Notes: generated from the sequence alone by a model not told the origin. A DNA stretch of 64,000 bases from Streptomyces sp. TBY4 (GCF_024213195.1 NZ_JANAVF010000014.1:173963-237962); one strand, 5' to 3'. Positions 40,487 through 49,064 are shown, numbered from the stretch's first letter. Translations and numbers: made by a program.

Positions 40487-40732
40487 GCGGTGTCCGTGCG
40501 CTGACCTGCGTGTTCGAATAATTCGCCTGCTGTACGTTCACACTGATGAAACATTGTGAGGTGCGCCACAATGGGGCAACCTTTCGACTCTTCTACCTGT
40601 GGCTTTCGTGTACCGCCCATGAACAGGCCCGACAGTGGACTGTTCGAACGTTGAGCAACACGTACATTGGCCTATTAGACAGGTGAGCGGCTACTCATCT
40701 GCACGCGATCATCACGCGAGGGATTGAGACAT
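40487..40732. promoter_or_regulatory. AT-richer promoter region of recombinase-like gene
   Basis: 246 bp of lower GC than its surroundings. TTGAGC (40651) and TATTAG (40673) with 16-nt spacing form a possible promoter. No serine-recombinase catalytic domain is encoded here in any frame I could read. Confidence 0.45.
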
Positions 40733-41674
40733 ATGGGACGGCTGTCCGGCTACGCCAGCGGCGGGGGGCTCAACTCCGACGAAGCGGCGTACCTGCGGCA
40801 GGCGGTCTCCCGGTTCTTCCCGACCGACCCGCAGATGTCGCAGAACTCCATCGCCACCTGGGTCAACGACCAGGGAGGGCGCACCGCCACGGGCGGGCTG
40901 TGGCGCGGCGAGACCCTCGTCCGCACGCTGTCCAACCCGAAGATGGCAGGGCTGGACGCGGACGGTAACCCCATCGAAGGCTTCGGGGAAACCGTCCTGG
41001 CCCAGGGCGAGTACCACCGCCTCATGGCGCGCTTCAAGGAGCGGCAGGCCCAGCCGGCACCGCGCCGGGACTCCTACGAGTACTTGCTCACCCAGGGGCT
41101 CTCGGACTGCGGTGAATGCGGCTACGACATCTCCGGGGCGCGGGTCAGCGCCGACGCAGGACCGGGATACCGCTGCCTGCCCCCCACCGAGACCCGTCAC
41201 TCATGCGGCAAGGTCCGCATGAACGCGGACCGCCTCGAGCCCGCCGTGGCTGAGCAGGTCTTGGCGGACCTCCTGCGGCCAGGAGTCCACGCGAAGCTGC
41301 TGCGCCTCCAGGAAGATGCCCGCGAGGAACTGTCACGCCTCCGCGAGCACATCGACGGAGCCGAGGATCGCTTTGCCGCCCTCAAGTCCATGCGGAAGTC
41401 CATGGTCCCCCAGGCGTACAAGGCCGCGGCGCAGGCTACGAAGGACGACCTCAAGGCCTGCCTGGTTCGCGTTCGGTTCCTTGGGCAGCTCACCAAGGTT
41501 CCGCTCTCCGACGTGAACGACATCGTGTCCTGGTGGAATTCGGCGCCGCGCGGTTCGCAGCGCGGTCTGGTGATGCTGTCGGTGACGAAGGTCCACGTGC
41601 TGGCTTCCGGTGGCGGCCGCAACCACGACCCGCACAGCCGCATCCGGATCGACTGGCGGACGTCCACCAGCTGA
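40733..41674 (+). CDS. Recombinase-domain protein lacking the resolvase catalytic domain
   Basis: 313 residues matching the C-terminal parts of large serine recombinases: recombinase domain (about 15-100, SIATWVNDQGGRTATGGLW, TLVRTLSNPKMAG), zinc beta-ribbon (about 110-160, CGECGYD ... YRCLP ... HSCGKVRMNADRLE) and a coiled coil (about 185-245). The N-terminal ~140-residue resolvase domain with the nucleophile Ser is missing, and nothing upstream encodes it. GAGGG precedes the ATG. Either a truncated integrase or a DNA-binding protein derived from one; it cannot be catalytic alone. Confidence 0.8.
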   Translation: MGRLSGYASGGGLNSDEAAYLRQAVSRFFPTDPQMSQNSIATWVNDQGGRTATGGLWRGETLVRTLSNPKMAGLDADGNPIEGFGETVLAQGEYHRLMARFKERQAQPAPRRDSYEYLLTQGLSDCGECGYDISGARVSADAGPGYRCLPPTETRHSCGKVRMNADRLEPAVAEQVLADLLRPGVHAKLLRLQEDAREELSRLREHIDGAEDRFAALKSMRKSMVPQAYKAAAQATKDDLKACLVRVRFLGQLTKVPLSDVNDIVSWWNSAPRGSQRGLVMLSVTKVHVLASGGGRNHDPHSRIRIDWRTSTS

Positions 41675-41688
41675 CTGCGGCCACTACA

Positions 41689-41730
41689 CGTAGAGGGGCC
41701 CCGACCTGGGTTGGTCGGGGCCCCTCTACG
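41689..41730. terminator. Bidirectional terminator hairpin
   Basis: Perfect 18-bp arms (41689-41706, 41713-41730) between convergent genes. Confidence 0.85.
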
Positions 41731-41739
41731 CGCACTGCG

Positions 41740-42336
41740 TCAGCTCATAGCCGCGAAGACCGGCCCGGCGACAGCGGCGCCCAGGGCCGCGCCGGCGAGC
41801 ACTTGGGCGAGGGTGTGATCGCGGAGGCGGACGCGCGACCAGCCGACGAGAACCACCAGGGCGAACGCGGACAGCGTCCACGGACCGTAGGCCAGTGCCA
41901 GCATGACGACGGCCCCGCTGGATACGGCCGTGTGCACGCTGATCTTCCACACGGTCGTGATGGCGAGGATGGCCACGAGCGTGGCGAGCATCGCGAAGAT
42001 GAGGGCGGTCATCTCCTCCGGAGCGTCCAGGACGAGCATCCCGGAGATGCAGACGATCACCGAGACGATGATCCCGGGGATGACGACGAGGCGGTCCTGC
42101 CGGCGCCGGACATGCCGGTCGCCCCAGTGGCCGCGCCGCTCCCCCCACTTGATCCACAGGATGGGGACAACTCCGCAGAAGAAGCCCGCGACCAGGCCCC
42201 AGCCGATTCCGGCGAACCGGTCGGCGTACCAGCCCATCAGGAGGGTGACGGCCAGAATCCAGGTGCGCGGTTCCAGGACGTCGGTGACCTGCTTCGCGAA
42301 TGAAGTCTCCGCGCCGGGTGCGGTGGTGGTGGTCAT
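41740..42336 (-). CDS. PAP2-superfamily-like membrane protein
   Basis: 198 residues, five to six TMs. Phosphatase-like elements are KWGERRGHWGDRHVRRRQDR after TM2 (trimmed to its charged core), SVHTAVSSGAVVML (the Ser-x-His motif) and SRVRLRDHTLAQVLAG (the final Arg-x4-Asp-His motif). It fits membrane PAP2/BcrC-type phosphatases of unknown substrate. ATG overlaps the stop of the MAB_1171c-like gene (ATGA). Last gene of a four-gene module that recurs in Streptomyces. Confidence 0.78.
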   Translation of the reverse strand: MTTTTAPGAETSFAKQVTDVLEPRTWILAVTLLMGWYADRFAGIGWGLVAGFFCGVVPILWIKWGERRGHWGDRHVRRRQDRLVVIPGIIVSVIVCISGMLVLDAPEEMTALIFAMLATLVAILAITTVWKISVHTAVSSGAVVMLALAYGPWTLSAFALVVLVGWSRVRLRDHTLAQVLAGAALGAAVAGPVFAAMS

Positions 42337-43352
42337 GCTGGGATCTCCTGGTGGTTGCGGGCGAACTCCGCAGCTGCGGGGCTGCGGTACGCGGCGGCCA
42401 TGACGAGCATCGAGCGGACCTCGGCGTCGAAGTCGGTGTCTTCGTCGTCCATGTGGTTCACCTTGGGGACCGACTCGCAGACGGGGCTGGCGCCGCGGAG
42501 CTTCGCCTCCCACGCTGCTCGCACCCACAGGCCGTCGGCGTAGGCATCCCGCTTCGAGGTGGGGACGCCGGCCGTCGCCGTCTGTGCGGCGTCGAGGGTC
42601 TGTGCTGGTACGTAGGCGCGCAGGACCAGGACCACGTCCCAGATCTCGATGAGTCGGCGGTGAAGGCGCAGGCGAGGGCTTCGGCCGACGGGGTCGTTGA
42701 GGACAACATCGGGGACGACCTCGGTAAGGGCTGTCCACAGCGGCTCGACCTGGCGCAGGGCCCGGCGGTAGGTGACGGTCCTCCACAGGACTCCGGCAGC
42801 GGGGACGGAGTTGCCGAGGACGATCAGCAGGATCGCGAGGTACTCGACGAGATCCGCGATCGTTTGCGTGGTGTCGTCGTCCGTGACGAACTCGGTGCCG
42901 GCGAGCCGCGTGGCCATGTGCGCGATGCGCCACAGCGTGTAGAGGGCTCCGAAGGCGGTACCGGCGCCCAGGAGGCGCAGGCCCGTGCGCAGGGGTGCGC
43001 CGGCTGCGTGGCGGCTGTAGGACCAGAAGAGCCAGCTGGAGATGGACATCGCGACGGCCAGATAGCCGAGGAAGACCATGCAGTAGGCGGTTCCGGTGGG
43101 TTGTCCGAGGTTGGCCTCGAAGAAGTTGTGGACCTCTTCCGGCCTCGGGGTGAGGGTGAAGAGGGTGGCGAGCAGCACGATGCTCGCGGCGGCGATCCCG
43201 TACAGGGGCCACCGGCCTCGGGCCAGAGCGGCTGGTCTGGCCATCGCGATGACGAAGATGAGGACGAACGTCGACCCGGCTATGCCGACTGCGTGTTGCA
43301 GCAGCGTGGCCAGGTTGGTGATCCCGAGGGGTTCTATGACGATCCGCTTCAC
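42333..43352 (-). CDS. MAB_1171c-like (DUF6545) membrane protein
   Basis: 339 residues as drawn from GTG 43352; seven or more TMs in the first 220 residues, then a soluble C-terminal part with LNDPVGRSPRLRLHRRLIEI. Actinobacterial family described as putative transporter; function unknown. The same frame continues open upstream to a TGA at 43491-43493 and there encodes another hydrophobic segment (VVLALWLVAAWRLAAIRV) typical of family N-termini, but no ATG, GTG or TTG occurs in it. Either the start is non-canonical or the N-terminal exon-like part has lost its start. Confidence 0.75.
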   Translation of the reverse strand: MKRIVIEPLGITNLATLLQHAVGIAGSTFVLIFVIAMARPAALARGRWPLYGIAAASIVLLATLFTLTPRPEEVHNFFEANLGQPTGTAYCMVFLGYLAVAMSISSWLFWSYSRHAAGAPLRTGLRLLGAGTAFGALYTLWRIAHMATRLAGTEFVTDDDTTQTIADLVEYLAILLIVLGNSVPAAGVLWRTVTYRRALRQVEPLWTALTEVVPDVVLNDPVGRSPRLRLHRRLIEIWDVVLVLRAYVPAQTLDAAQTATAGVPTSKRDAYADGLWVRAAWEAKLRGASPVCESVPKVNHMDDEDTDFDAEVRSMLVMAAAYRSPAAAEFARNHQEIPA

Positions 43353-43500
43353 CGCGGGGCGGGCGATGGTGCAGGCGACCGCGACGGACGTGAACGCGGC
43401 CCACAGGGGCCGCTGTCGCTGGACTCGGATGGCGGCGAGGCGCCAGGCGGCAACAAGCCAAAGGGCTAGGACAACTGCGGTTTTGATGGGTCAGACTTTC

Positions 43501-44181
43501 TTACTGGGTGGGGTGTCCGAAGGCGTCGCTGAGACGTTCGAGAACGTCTGCGCCTTCGGTCGTCCGTGACCGCGCCTCGGTGCGGCTGGCCTTCTCGTGA
43601 ATGAGAGTGGCCAAGGTCTCCGCATCTGATTCCTGCGGCCCGGAGTATTTCGTTCGGCCGAGGAGGGCGGCCATTGCGCTGGGGGAAATCCCCAATTCCT
43701 CGTCCTCTGCGGTCGTCTTGGCGAGCTGGGCGCGTACGCGGGCAGCGTGGGCGCGCATGAACTCGGAGACCGGCAGGTCGGGTTCGCTGCGTCCGAACTT
43801 CTCGGTGTGCGCGGCGAACGGGTTCGCGGGGAATCCTGCGGGCAGCTCGCCGTCGCCCTCGGGGCCGCTCAGGGTGTCGAAGTGCGGGCCGACGTGGCCG
43901 AGCAGCATGTGCGAAATCTCGTGGAGGACGATCTGCCGGCGAAGGATGGCGCTGGCCGCAGGCTGGTAGAAGACCAGGTCGAAGGCGTCGAGGCTCATCC
44001 ACAGGCCGCATGGCAGGTCGGGGTTCGAGTCGTCGAGTTGCTGGAGGAACAGGGGTCGGCCGCGGTCTTCGGCGACGGCCTCGCAGAACGCTTCGAGGTC
44101 GAAAGGGGTGGGGATGCTCAGGCGGGCGACGAGCTTCTTGAGCGGGTCACCCGTCGTGCTCTCCAGCCGCTTCCACCACAT
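43501..44181 (-). CDS. ImmA/IrrE-type metallopeptidase-like protein
   Basis: 226 residues. Metal-binding HEISHMLLGH (HExxH plus a following His) defines the ImmA/IrrE peptidase domain, preceded by PCGLWMSLDAFDLVFY. Such peptidases cleave a partner XRE repressor in mobile elements. The partner here is likely the XRE protein at 44353. ATG 44181. Upstream lies a 17-bp palindrome. Confidence 0.83.
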   Translation of the reverse strand: MWWKRLESTTGDPLKKLVARLSIPTPFDLEAFCEAVAEDRGRPLFLQQLDDSNPDLPCGLWMSLDAFDLVFYQPAASAILRRQIVLHEISHMLLGHVGPHFDTLSGPEGDGELPAGFPANPFAAHTEKFGRSEPDLPVSEFMRAHAARVRAQLAKTTAEDEELGISPSAMAALLGRTKYSGPQESDAETLATLIHEKASRTEARSRTTEGADVLERLSDAFGHPTQ

Positions 44182-44303
44182 GGTTCGCGTCCCCGCTTTC
44201 CGGCCTGCACTGGCCGGACCTCCCCGGGCGCCTGCTGACAGAGCCGGGAATTTCCTCGGCGTCGTGCGCAAGGGTATCGCCATTGGACTGGACCACTGAA
44301 CGT

Positions 44304-44320
44304 ATTTCACTGGGTGAAAT
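44304..44320. promoter_or_regulatory. 17-bp palindromic operator
   Basis: ATTTCACTGGGTGAAAT, an inverted repeat between the XRE and ImmA/IrrE-like genes, about 120 bp upstream of the latter. Probable XRE repressor site. Confidence 0.6.
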
Positions 44321-44352
44321 AGATGGTGAGACGGCGAGCCCTTCGGGCAAGA

Positions 44353-44859
44353 TCACTTTTTGCGTCTGCGGCCGGGCTTCTCGTCGACAACGGGGAGTCC
44401 TTCAAGATCGCGGGCGCCCTCGACCATCCCCTGAATTCCCTTGAGGGTCTTGGCTGACAGGCCTCGCAGGCGGAATGCGATGGCCCGGACGTGGCCGTCT
44501 TCCAGAACCTCGGCGAGGTCGTCGCTGGCCTTCGCGAGCTCGACGCCTTCCTTGATCTCGCGCATCCGGCGGTCGGTGGCCTCCGCCACCTCTTCGTCCA
44601 CGAAGTAGCTGGTCGAGACGCCGAAGAACTTCGCGAGCGCCCTCATCGAGTCGAGGCTTGGGTTGGTGACCTTGCCGGTGCGGATGTTCGCGATGGTGGC
44701 GTGCGTCACCGTCGGATCGCCCGGCCCGGCCGCCTTCTTGATGAGTTCCTCGATCTCCCGGGGCGTATACGGGCCCCGCCCGGCTGGGTGCAGCTCCGCG
44801 ATCAGGTGAGCGAGCCTCCGGGCCATGAAGCCTTCGCCAATGTGAGCGCGGTCGCCCAT
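44353..44859 (-). CDS. XRE-family transcriptional regulator
   Basis: 168 residues. The N-terminal HTH (about 10-80) reads YTPREIEELIKKAAGPGD...VTHATIANIRTGKVTNPSLD then LAKFFGVSTSYFVDE, typical of Streptomyces XRE repressors. The C-terminal half is a charged helix ending KPGRRRKK. ATG 44859 versus GTG 44871 is undecided. First gene of the XRE/ImmA/MAB_1171c/PAP2 module, a common Streptomyces accessory unit. Confidence 0.85.
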   Translation of the reverse strand: MGDRAHIGEGFMARRLAHLIAELHPAGRGPYTPREIEELIKKAAGPGDPTVTHATIANIRTGKVTNPSLDSMRALAKFFGVSTSYFVDEEVAEATDRRMREIKEGVELAKASDDLAEVLEDGHVRAIAFRLRGLSAKTLKGIQGMVEGARDLEGLPVVDEKPGRRRKK

Positions 44860-45422
44860 GGCTTCTATCACTACTCCTCGCCCCTCGGGGCTGTCGCTTA
44901 CCGGAAACCGAGATCCTATCTCGTCCGCTTTACGCATCCGACCAGCCCACCCCCCGCTCATATCTCGTTGATTTGACACGCCTGGGAGTGGGCTGCGTAT
45001 GTTCTGACGACCTCGCCCAGGGGCTTCCGCTTCGTACGCTCCACCGTGCGCCGCTCCACTGACCAGGGGTGACACCGCACTCGTCCGGGCCTCAGTCCTG
45101 GACTCGACCCCGGAGAGAACGTGCAGGAACCAACGCCCGACGCCGCTTTACGGGGCTGAGGCCAAAGGCAGCGTCCGCGGCCCCGTGCCTCCGGGGCCTC
45201 GCGACGCAACTTCTTCTTCGACTCCTGCCCACACCTGTGCACCGCGGCCGCCACAAGCAGTCCGCACAGGCGGGCCGGAACGCGCATTCGCCTGCTGGCC
45301 GGCGGCAGATCCCGCCGGACTGCGGGCAGCACACGATCAACGGCACGCCGGGGACATGGCGCGCTGGGGCACGGGGCGGCCGGGGCGAAACCTCGCGCGC
45401 CTCGAACGACTTTGGGGGACTC
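44860..45422. promoter_or_regulatory. Long divergent intergenic region
   Basis: 563 bp between the XRE gene and the WhiB-like gene. TTGACA (44973-44978) and TATGTT (44998-45003), 19 nt apart, could form a rightward promoter. No supported gene. Confidence 0.45.
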
Positions 45423-45746
45423 GTGATCGACGTACAGCGCATCATCGCGCTGTCGCAGCAGCCGCGACCGGGCGGGGCCGACGGCCCACTGGGCAACGCC
45501 TCGGACGCGCTGCGCCTGCTGGGCCATCTCGACTACGAGGACGACCTCCTGGCGATGCCGATCGCCTGGAGTGAAGCTGCCTGCCGTGACGCGGGGCGCA
45601 GGGCGGGAGCCGGCCGGGCCGCGAAGGCCCTGCGCTCCGCCTGCCCCCTGCACGTCCAGTGCGCCTCCGCACTGATGGCGGGTGCGCCGCCTGAGGTGCG
45701 GCAGTGGCGTGAGCGCGTGGACGGGGGTCGCGCGCTCGCGGCATGA
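45423..45746 (+). CDS. WhiB-like small protein (degenerate)
   Basis: 107 residues; GTG follows TTTGGGGGACTC. The C-terminal half CRDAGRRAGAGRAAKALRSA, CPLHVQCASALMAG resembles WhiB proteins (Cys...CPV..EC), but only three Cys and no G[VI]WGG turn are seen. May be a WhiB derivative, which some mobile elements carry, or an unrelated DNA-binding protein. Confidence 0.55.
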   Translation: MIDVQRIIALSQQPRPGGADGPLGNASDALRLLGHLDYEDDLLAMPIAWSEAACRDAGRRAGAGRAAKALRSACPLHVQCASALMAGAPPEVRQWRERVDGGRALAA

Positions 45747-45754
45747 GGAGGGGG

Positions 45755-45790
45755 ACCGAGGGGCGCCGGAGAGATCCGGCGCCCCTCGGT
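45755..45790 (+). terminator. Terminator hairpin
   Basis: 16-bp arms (45755-45770, 45775-45790) with a GAGA loop, followed by GTTTTCCC; 9 nt after the preceding gene. Confidence 0.85.
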
Positions 45791-45855
45791 GTTTTCCCAG
45801 CTCACAAGCCCCCTCTGATGTGGCCTAGGTCACTCCACCCTGACCCTCGGGGGCT

Positions 45856-45890
45856 GGACACCTCCCTCAAGCATAGTAGAATTCAGATAT
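45856..45890 (+). repeat. 35-bp promoter-like repeat, copy 1
   Basis: GGACACCTCCC...ATAGTAGAAT..AGATAT. Copy 2 is at 48440-48474, same length with 7 mismatches. Lies upstream of the ParB-like gene; TAGAAT could be a -10 element. Confidence 0.7.
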
Positions 45891-45937
45891 AAGCAAGGGC
45901 AGGGAAGCCCAAAGCCAAACACCTCTTGGAGCCCGAA

Positions 45938-46879
45938 ATGACCTACCGCACCGTGAAGATGACCCAGGTCCGCCCCAACCCGAACCAGCCCCGCGAGTAC
46001 TTCAACGAGGAGGCCATCCGCGAGCTCGCCACCTCCATCGAGGCCTACGGCCAGATCTCCCCGATCGAGGTCGCCCCCGACAACGAGAAGGGCGGCTACC
46101 AGATCATCTCGGGCGAGCGCCGCTTCCGCGCCCTGACCTCGCTCGGCAAGTCCACCGTCAAGGTCAGCATCATCTCGGAGAAGAACGAGCTGCGCCGCTT
46201 CAAGCGGTCCATGTCGGAGAACGTCAACCGCGAGGACATGACCCCCTTCGAGGAGGCCAACGGCTACCAGCGAATCCTGGACGAGGAAGACGGCGCCACC
46301 ATCGCCACGGTGGCCGCCGACTTCGGCAAGACCACCGCCTACGTCAAGCTCCGCCTCGCACTGCTGGACCTGCGCATCGAGTTCCAGAAGCTCGTACAGG
46401 ACGGCGCGATCGGCACGGCAGCCGCCGTACAGATCGCCGCGCTCAGCCTCGCCAACCAGGGAGCACTCCTCGGCAAGTTCACTCGCGGGGAGTTCAAGGC
46501 AGACAACGAGATCGTGCACTTCGCCTTCGCCATGAAGCAGCAGCAGGACCAGGCCGTCCTGATGATCACGGAGGACCTGACCGACGAGCAGCGCGAGCAG
46601 CGCGCCGCCACCCAGAAGAAGACCAAGGGCACGCTCGACAAGATCGAGCAGGTCCGCGCGATGCTCGACGAGATCGCCAAGACCGACCCGATCAAGCTGG
46701 CGCAGGCCCTTGAGGGCCAGGTCGGCGCCCGCCTGGACCAGCTCGACCGGGTGGCCGACTCCCTGACGAAGGCCCGCTGGCAGCTCAAGCAGGCCAAGGC
46801 GCACGCCGAGGCCGCTGAGCTGATCGCGATCAACCCCGAGGCCACGGAGACCGGCGAGCCCGAGACGGCCGCCGCCTGA
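45938..46879 (+). CDS. ParB/Srx-fold nuclease-like DNA-binding protein
   Basis: 313 residues. ParB N-terminal domain (about 5-95): VRPNPNQPREYFNEEAIREL, GQISPIEVAP, IISGERRFRAL. HTH region about 110-160, then a long charged helix to the C-terminus. Chromosomal ParB is not found in such a setting; element-encoded ParB-like proteins act in plasmid partition or gene control. No ParA partner is visible. ATG 45938 after TTGGAGCCCGAA. Preceded by the 35-bp promoter-like repeat. Confidence 0.85.
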   Translation: MTYRTVKMTQVRPNPNQPREYFNEEAIRELATSIEAYGQISPIEVAPDNEKGGYQIISGERRFRALTSLGKSTVKVSIISEKNELRRFKRSMSENVNREDMTPFEEANGYQRILDEEDGATIATVAADFGKTTAYVKLRLALLDLRIEFQKLVQDGAIGTAAAVQIAALSLANQGALLGKFTRGEFKADNEIVHFAFAMKQQQDQAVLMITEDLTDEQREQRAATQKKTKGTLDKIEQVRAMLDEIAKTDPIKLAQALEGQVGARLDQLDRVADSLTKARWQLKQAKAHAEAAELIAINPEATETGEPETAAA

Positions 46880-46975
46880 TGGCGAGCAGGGGCGGGGCCT
46901 GCGGGCCCCGCCCCGCCTCCCCCAGCGGATCAGCACCCGTACCTCGCACCACCGACCCCCTTGGGAGACAAGACG

Positions 46976-47272
46976 ATGATCCCGCCTCACCCGCAGCCGG
47001 CCGGAGCCGCCGCCATGCTGGAACACCTGACCCGACGGGGCTGGAGCCCGCAGCTGGTCAGCCGCCTCGCACAGGTCGACACGAACGCCTGCCACCGACC
47101 TCCGGTCATGTCCTCGCGCGCCGCATCCGGGATGATCCTCAGCCTCGCCGCAGAGGGCTGGTCTCCCGCACCGATCGCCGCCCTGTTCCACCGGCGCGAG
47201 GAGTACGTGTGCGCCGTACTCACCGTCGCTTCGGGCCTCCAGCCCTTCACCCACCGCCCGAAGACCTCGTAG
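46976..47272 (+). CDS. Hypothetical HTH-like small protein
   Basis: 98 residues; GGGAGACAAGACG before ATG. Two similar helical halves: MLEHLTRRGWSPQLVSRLAQ and LSLAAEGWSPAPIAALFHRR, each with a GWSP turn, suggesting a duplicated helix-turn-helix. Function unknown. Confidence 0.65.
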   Translation: MIPPHPQPAGAAAMLEHLTRRGWSPQLVSRLAQVDTNACHRPPVMSSRAASGMILSLAAEGWSPAPIAALFHRREEYVCAVLTVASGLQPFTHRPKTS

Positions 47273-47326
47273 CCCACCGTCCGCCTCGGCGGCAGGCGCC
47301 GCCGAGGGAGTGAAGGAGAGACCGCC

Positions 47327-47554
47327 TTGACCACGCAGCCGGCCGCAGGCCAGGACTGGACCGCCATGAACCATGGCGACTTCGACGCCGGGGCCCCCAT
47401 CACGTTGCCGGTGGGCACCGGGCCCGGGCGCATCTACGCGACGCCGGACCGGCACGGGACACAGGCCCTGTTCGGCGAGGAGCCCCCGAGGAGAGCAGCA
47501 CGGCCGACCCGGCCGAATCCAGGGGAGACCGACGGACAGGAGGAACTGTTCTGA
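47327..47554 (+). CDS. Hypothetical protein
   Basis: 75 residues from TTG (GGAGAGACCGCC upstream). Pro/Gly/Arg-rich, ends DGQEELF. No family recognised. Stop overlaps the next start as TGATG. Confidence 0.55.
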   Translation: MTTQPAAGQDWTAMNHGDFDAGAPITLPVGTGPGRIYATPDRHGTQALFGEEPPRRAARPTRPNPGETDGQEELF

Positions 47555-48129
47555 TGCCGATCTTTCTGCCCGCGCCCATGCCGGTGCGGCCCGCGGACGG
47601 CAAGGGCTTCAACCGGCTGAGCCTCAACGCGCACATGTGGCCGGGTGAATCCCAGTGCGCGCTACTCCCCCGGTCGTACGCCACCTTGTTCGAGAGCCTC
47701 GACACCAGACGGGCGCGCGGGGGAGGCTTCGGTACCTGCGCACGCCCTGAAGGACTGTGTGGCGAGTGCCCGGTCCTCACCCATCCCCCGAGGCGGTCGG
47801 TCAGCTTCTCTGCGAACCGAGTGCTCGTACGCATCGAGACCTCATACAGCGACGGTGCAGCCTTGAGGGCCGGGCCAGTTACACAGCTGTGGATGACCGA
47901 CCGGCCCCACTCCGCCGACTACCGGCAGGTCGGACAGCTATGGACGTGGCCGGAGCTCTCACGCCTGGAGGGCTGGGAGCTCGGACGCCGACACCGCGAT
48001 GAGGTGGGAGAGGGGTTCTGGATGGAGCGCAGTAGCTACGTTCCAGCCCCTCACGTGGAGATCCGCAGCCGGGCCGTGGGGACCGAGTCCGGCACGCAAT
48101 GCTCGCCGGCAGCACCCGGGCGTGCCTGA
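47554..48129 (+). CDS. Hypothetical protein
   Basis: 191 residues. Two Cys pairs/clusters (CARPEGLCGECP) suggest a metal site. No recognised family. Coupled by TGATG to genes on both sides. Confidence 0.6.
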   Translation: MPIFLPAPMPVRPADGKGFNRLSLNAHMWPGESQCALLPRSYATLFESLDTRRARGGGFGTCARPEGLCGECPVLTHPPRRSVSFSANRVLVRIETSYSDGAALRAGPVTQLWMTDRPHSADYRQVGQLWTWPELSRLEGWELGRRHRDEVGEGFWMERSSYVPAPHVEIRSRAVGTESGTQCSPAAPGRA

Positions 48130-48416
48130 TGGTCTACTCCGGAGGATGCCGTCACGATGCGCAGCTGCTCAACGTGATCAGTCACCAGGTACCGGGACAG
48201 GTGGACGAGCAGCCCGCCCAGGTGGATGGTGACCGGCTGCAGCAGCCCGTCGCAGAGGGGACTTGGAGGTTGATCTGCTCGGCGGCAGGTTCAGCTGCGG
48301 TACGGCTGCTGGAGGCGGACAGGCAGGTTGTTCGCCTGAGCCTGTCCGGATCGCAGTGGACGAGCGAGCGGGTCGACGGCGTGGGCTCGGCACTGCTGAA
48401 GTACGTGCGCCGGTAA
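48129..48416 (+). CDS. Hypothetical protein
   Basis: 95 residues; ATG overlaps the previous stop as TGATG, supporting this start. Sequence features: SGGCRHDAQLLN and a Ser/Arg-rich end. Unknown. Confidence 0.55.
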   Translation: MVYSGGCRHDAQLLNVISHQVPGQVDEQPAQVDGDRLQQPVAEGTWRLICSAAGSAAVRLLEADRQVVRLSLSGSQWTSERVDGVGSALLKYVRR

Positions 48417-48439
48417 GCAGCTTGGGCGGTGGCAGAGGT

Positions 48440-48474
48440 GGACACCTCCCAGATAGATAGTAGAATATAGATAT
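48440..48474 (+). repeat. 35-bp promoter-like repeat, copy 2
   Basis: Same layout as 45856-45890; here TAGAAT and ATAGATAT lie 42 bp before the start at 48516. Confidence 0.7.
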
Positions 48475-48515
48475 CAGGGAGGCGGTAATCGCCTCGCCGC
48501 AGAGAGGAGCCTCCC

Positions 48516-48755
48516 ATGCCCACGTACACCCCGATCAGCTGCGCCGACATCTACGACAGGGACGCACCCGAGTGCGACAGCTGCGAAGGGGCCGGCACGG
48601 AGACCTACCTGCACGGACCTCACGAGGTCGACCGCGAGTGCGCCGAGTGCCACGGCATCGGGCGCCGCCTCGACTGCCCGGCATGCGACGACGGCGTGAA
48701 CCCCGCCACCGACGACACGTGCAGCCTCTGCGACGGCTTCGGCGCCCTCTACTGA
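48516..48755 (+). CDS. DnaJ-type zinc-finger repeat protein
   Basis: 79 residues with four CxxC units, CDSCEGAG, CAECHGIG, CPACDDG and CSLCDGFG, like the Cys-rich domain of DnaJ without J or substrate domains. Should bind two Zn ions. GAGAGGAGCCTCCC before ATG. Role in the element unknown. Confidence 0.78.
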   Translation: MPTYTPISCADIYDRDAPECDSCEGAGTETYLHGPHEVDRECAECHGIGRRLDCPACDDGVNPATDDTCSLCDGFGALY

Positions 48756-48759
48756 CCAC

Positions 48760-48774
48760 AAAATAGGCCACTAC
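48760..48774 (+). repeat. 15-bp intergenic repeat, copy 1
   Basis: AAAATAGGCCACTAC, identical to 49266-49280; sits between two small genes. Confidence 0.65.
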
Positions 48775-48791
48775 TCATTCAGGAGATTTCC

Positions 48792-49064
48792 GTGAACCTC
48801 GGCGACACCCTCACCCAGGAAGCCCTCACCACCGGCAGCCGATTCGGCGTCATACCGACCGGATCCGGGGGCCTGCGCCTGGCCATCACCCTCGGCTCGG
48901 GCGATGTCCAGCACTTCGAACGGCCCGGCGCCGGCGGCCCCGGCGACTGGACCGCCACCGACCTCGAAGGACAGGGGGGCGGCTTCTCCTTCCAAGAGCC
49001 TGTCACCGCCGAATGGGGCCGCAGCCTGGACCTCATCGCCAAGACCCGCGACCAGAAGGGCTGA
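48792..49064 (+). CDS. Hypothetical protein
   Basis: 90 residues from GTG; CAGGAGATTTCC upstream. Contains GGLRLAITLGSGDVQHFERP; no family recognised. Likely beta-rich. Confidence 0.6.
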   Translation: MNLGDTLTQEALTTGSRFGVIPTGSGGLRLAITLGSGDVQHFERPGAGGPGDWTATDLEGQGGGFSFQEPVTAEWGRSLDLIAKTRDQKG

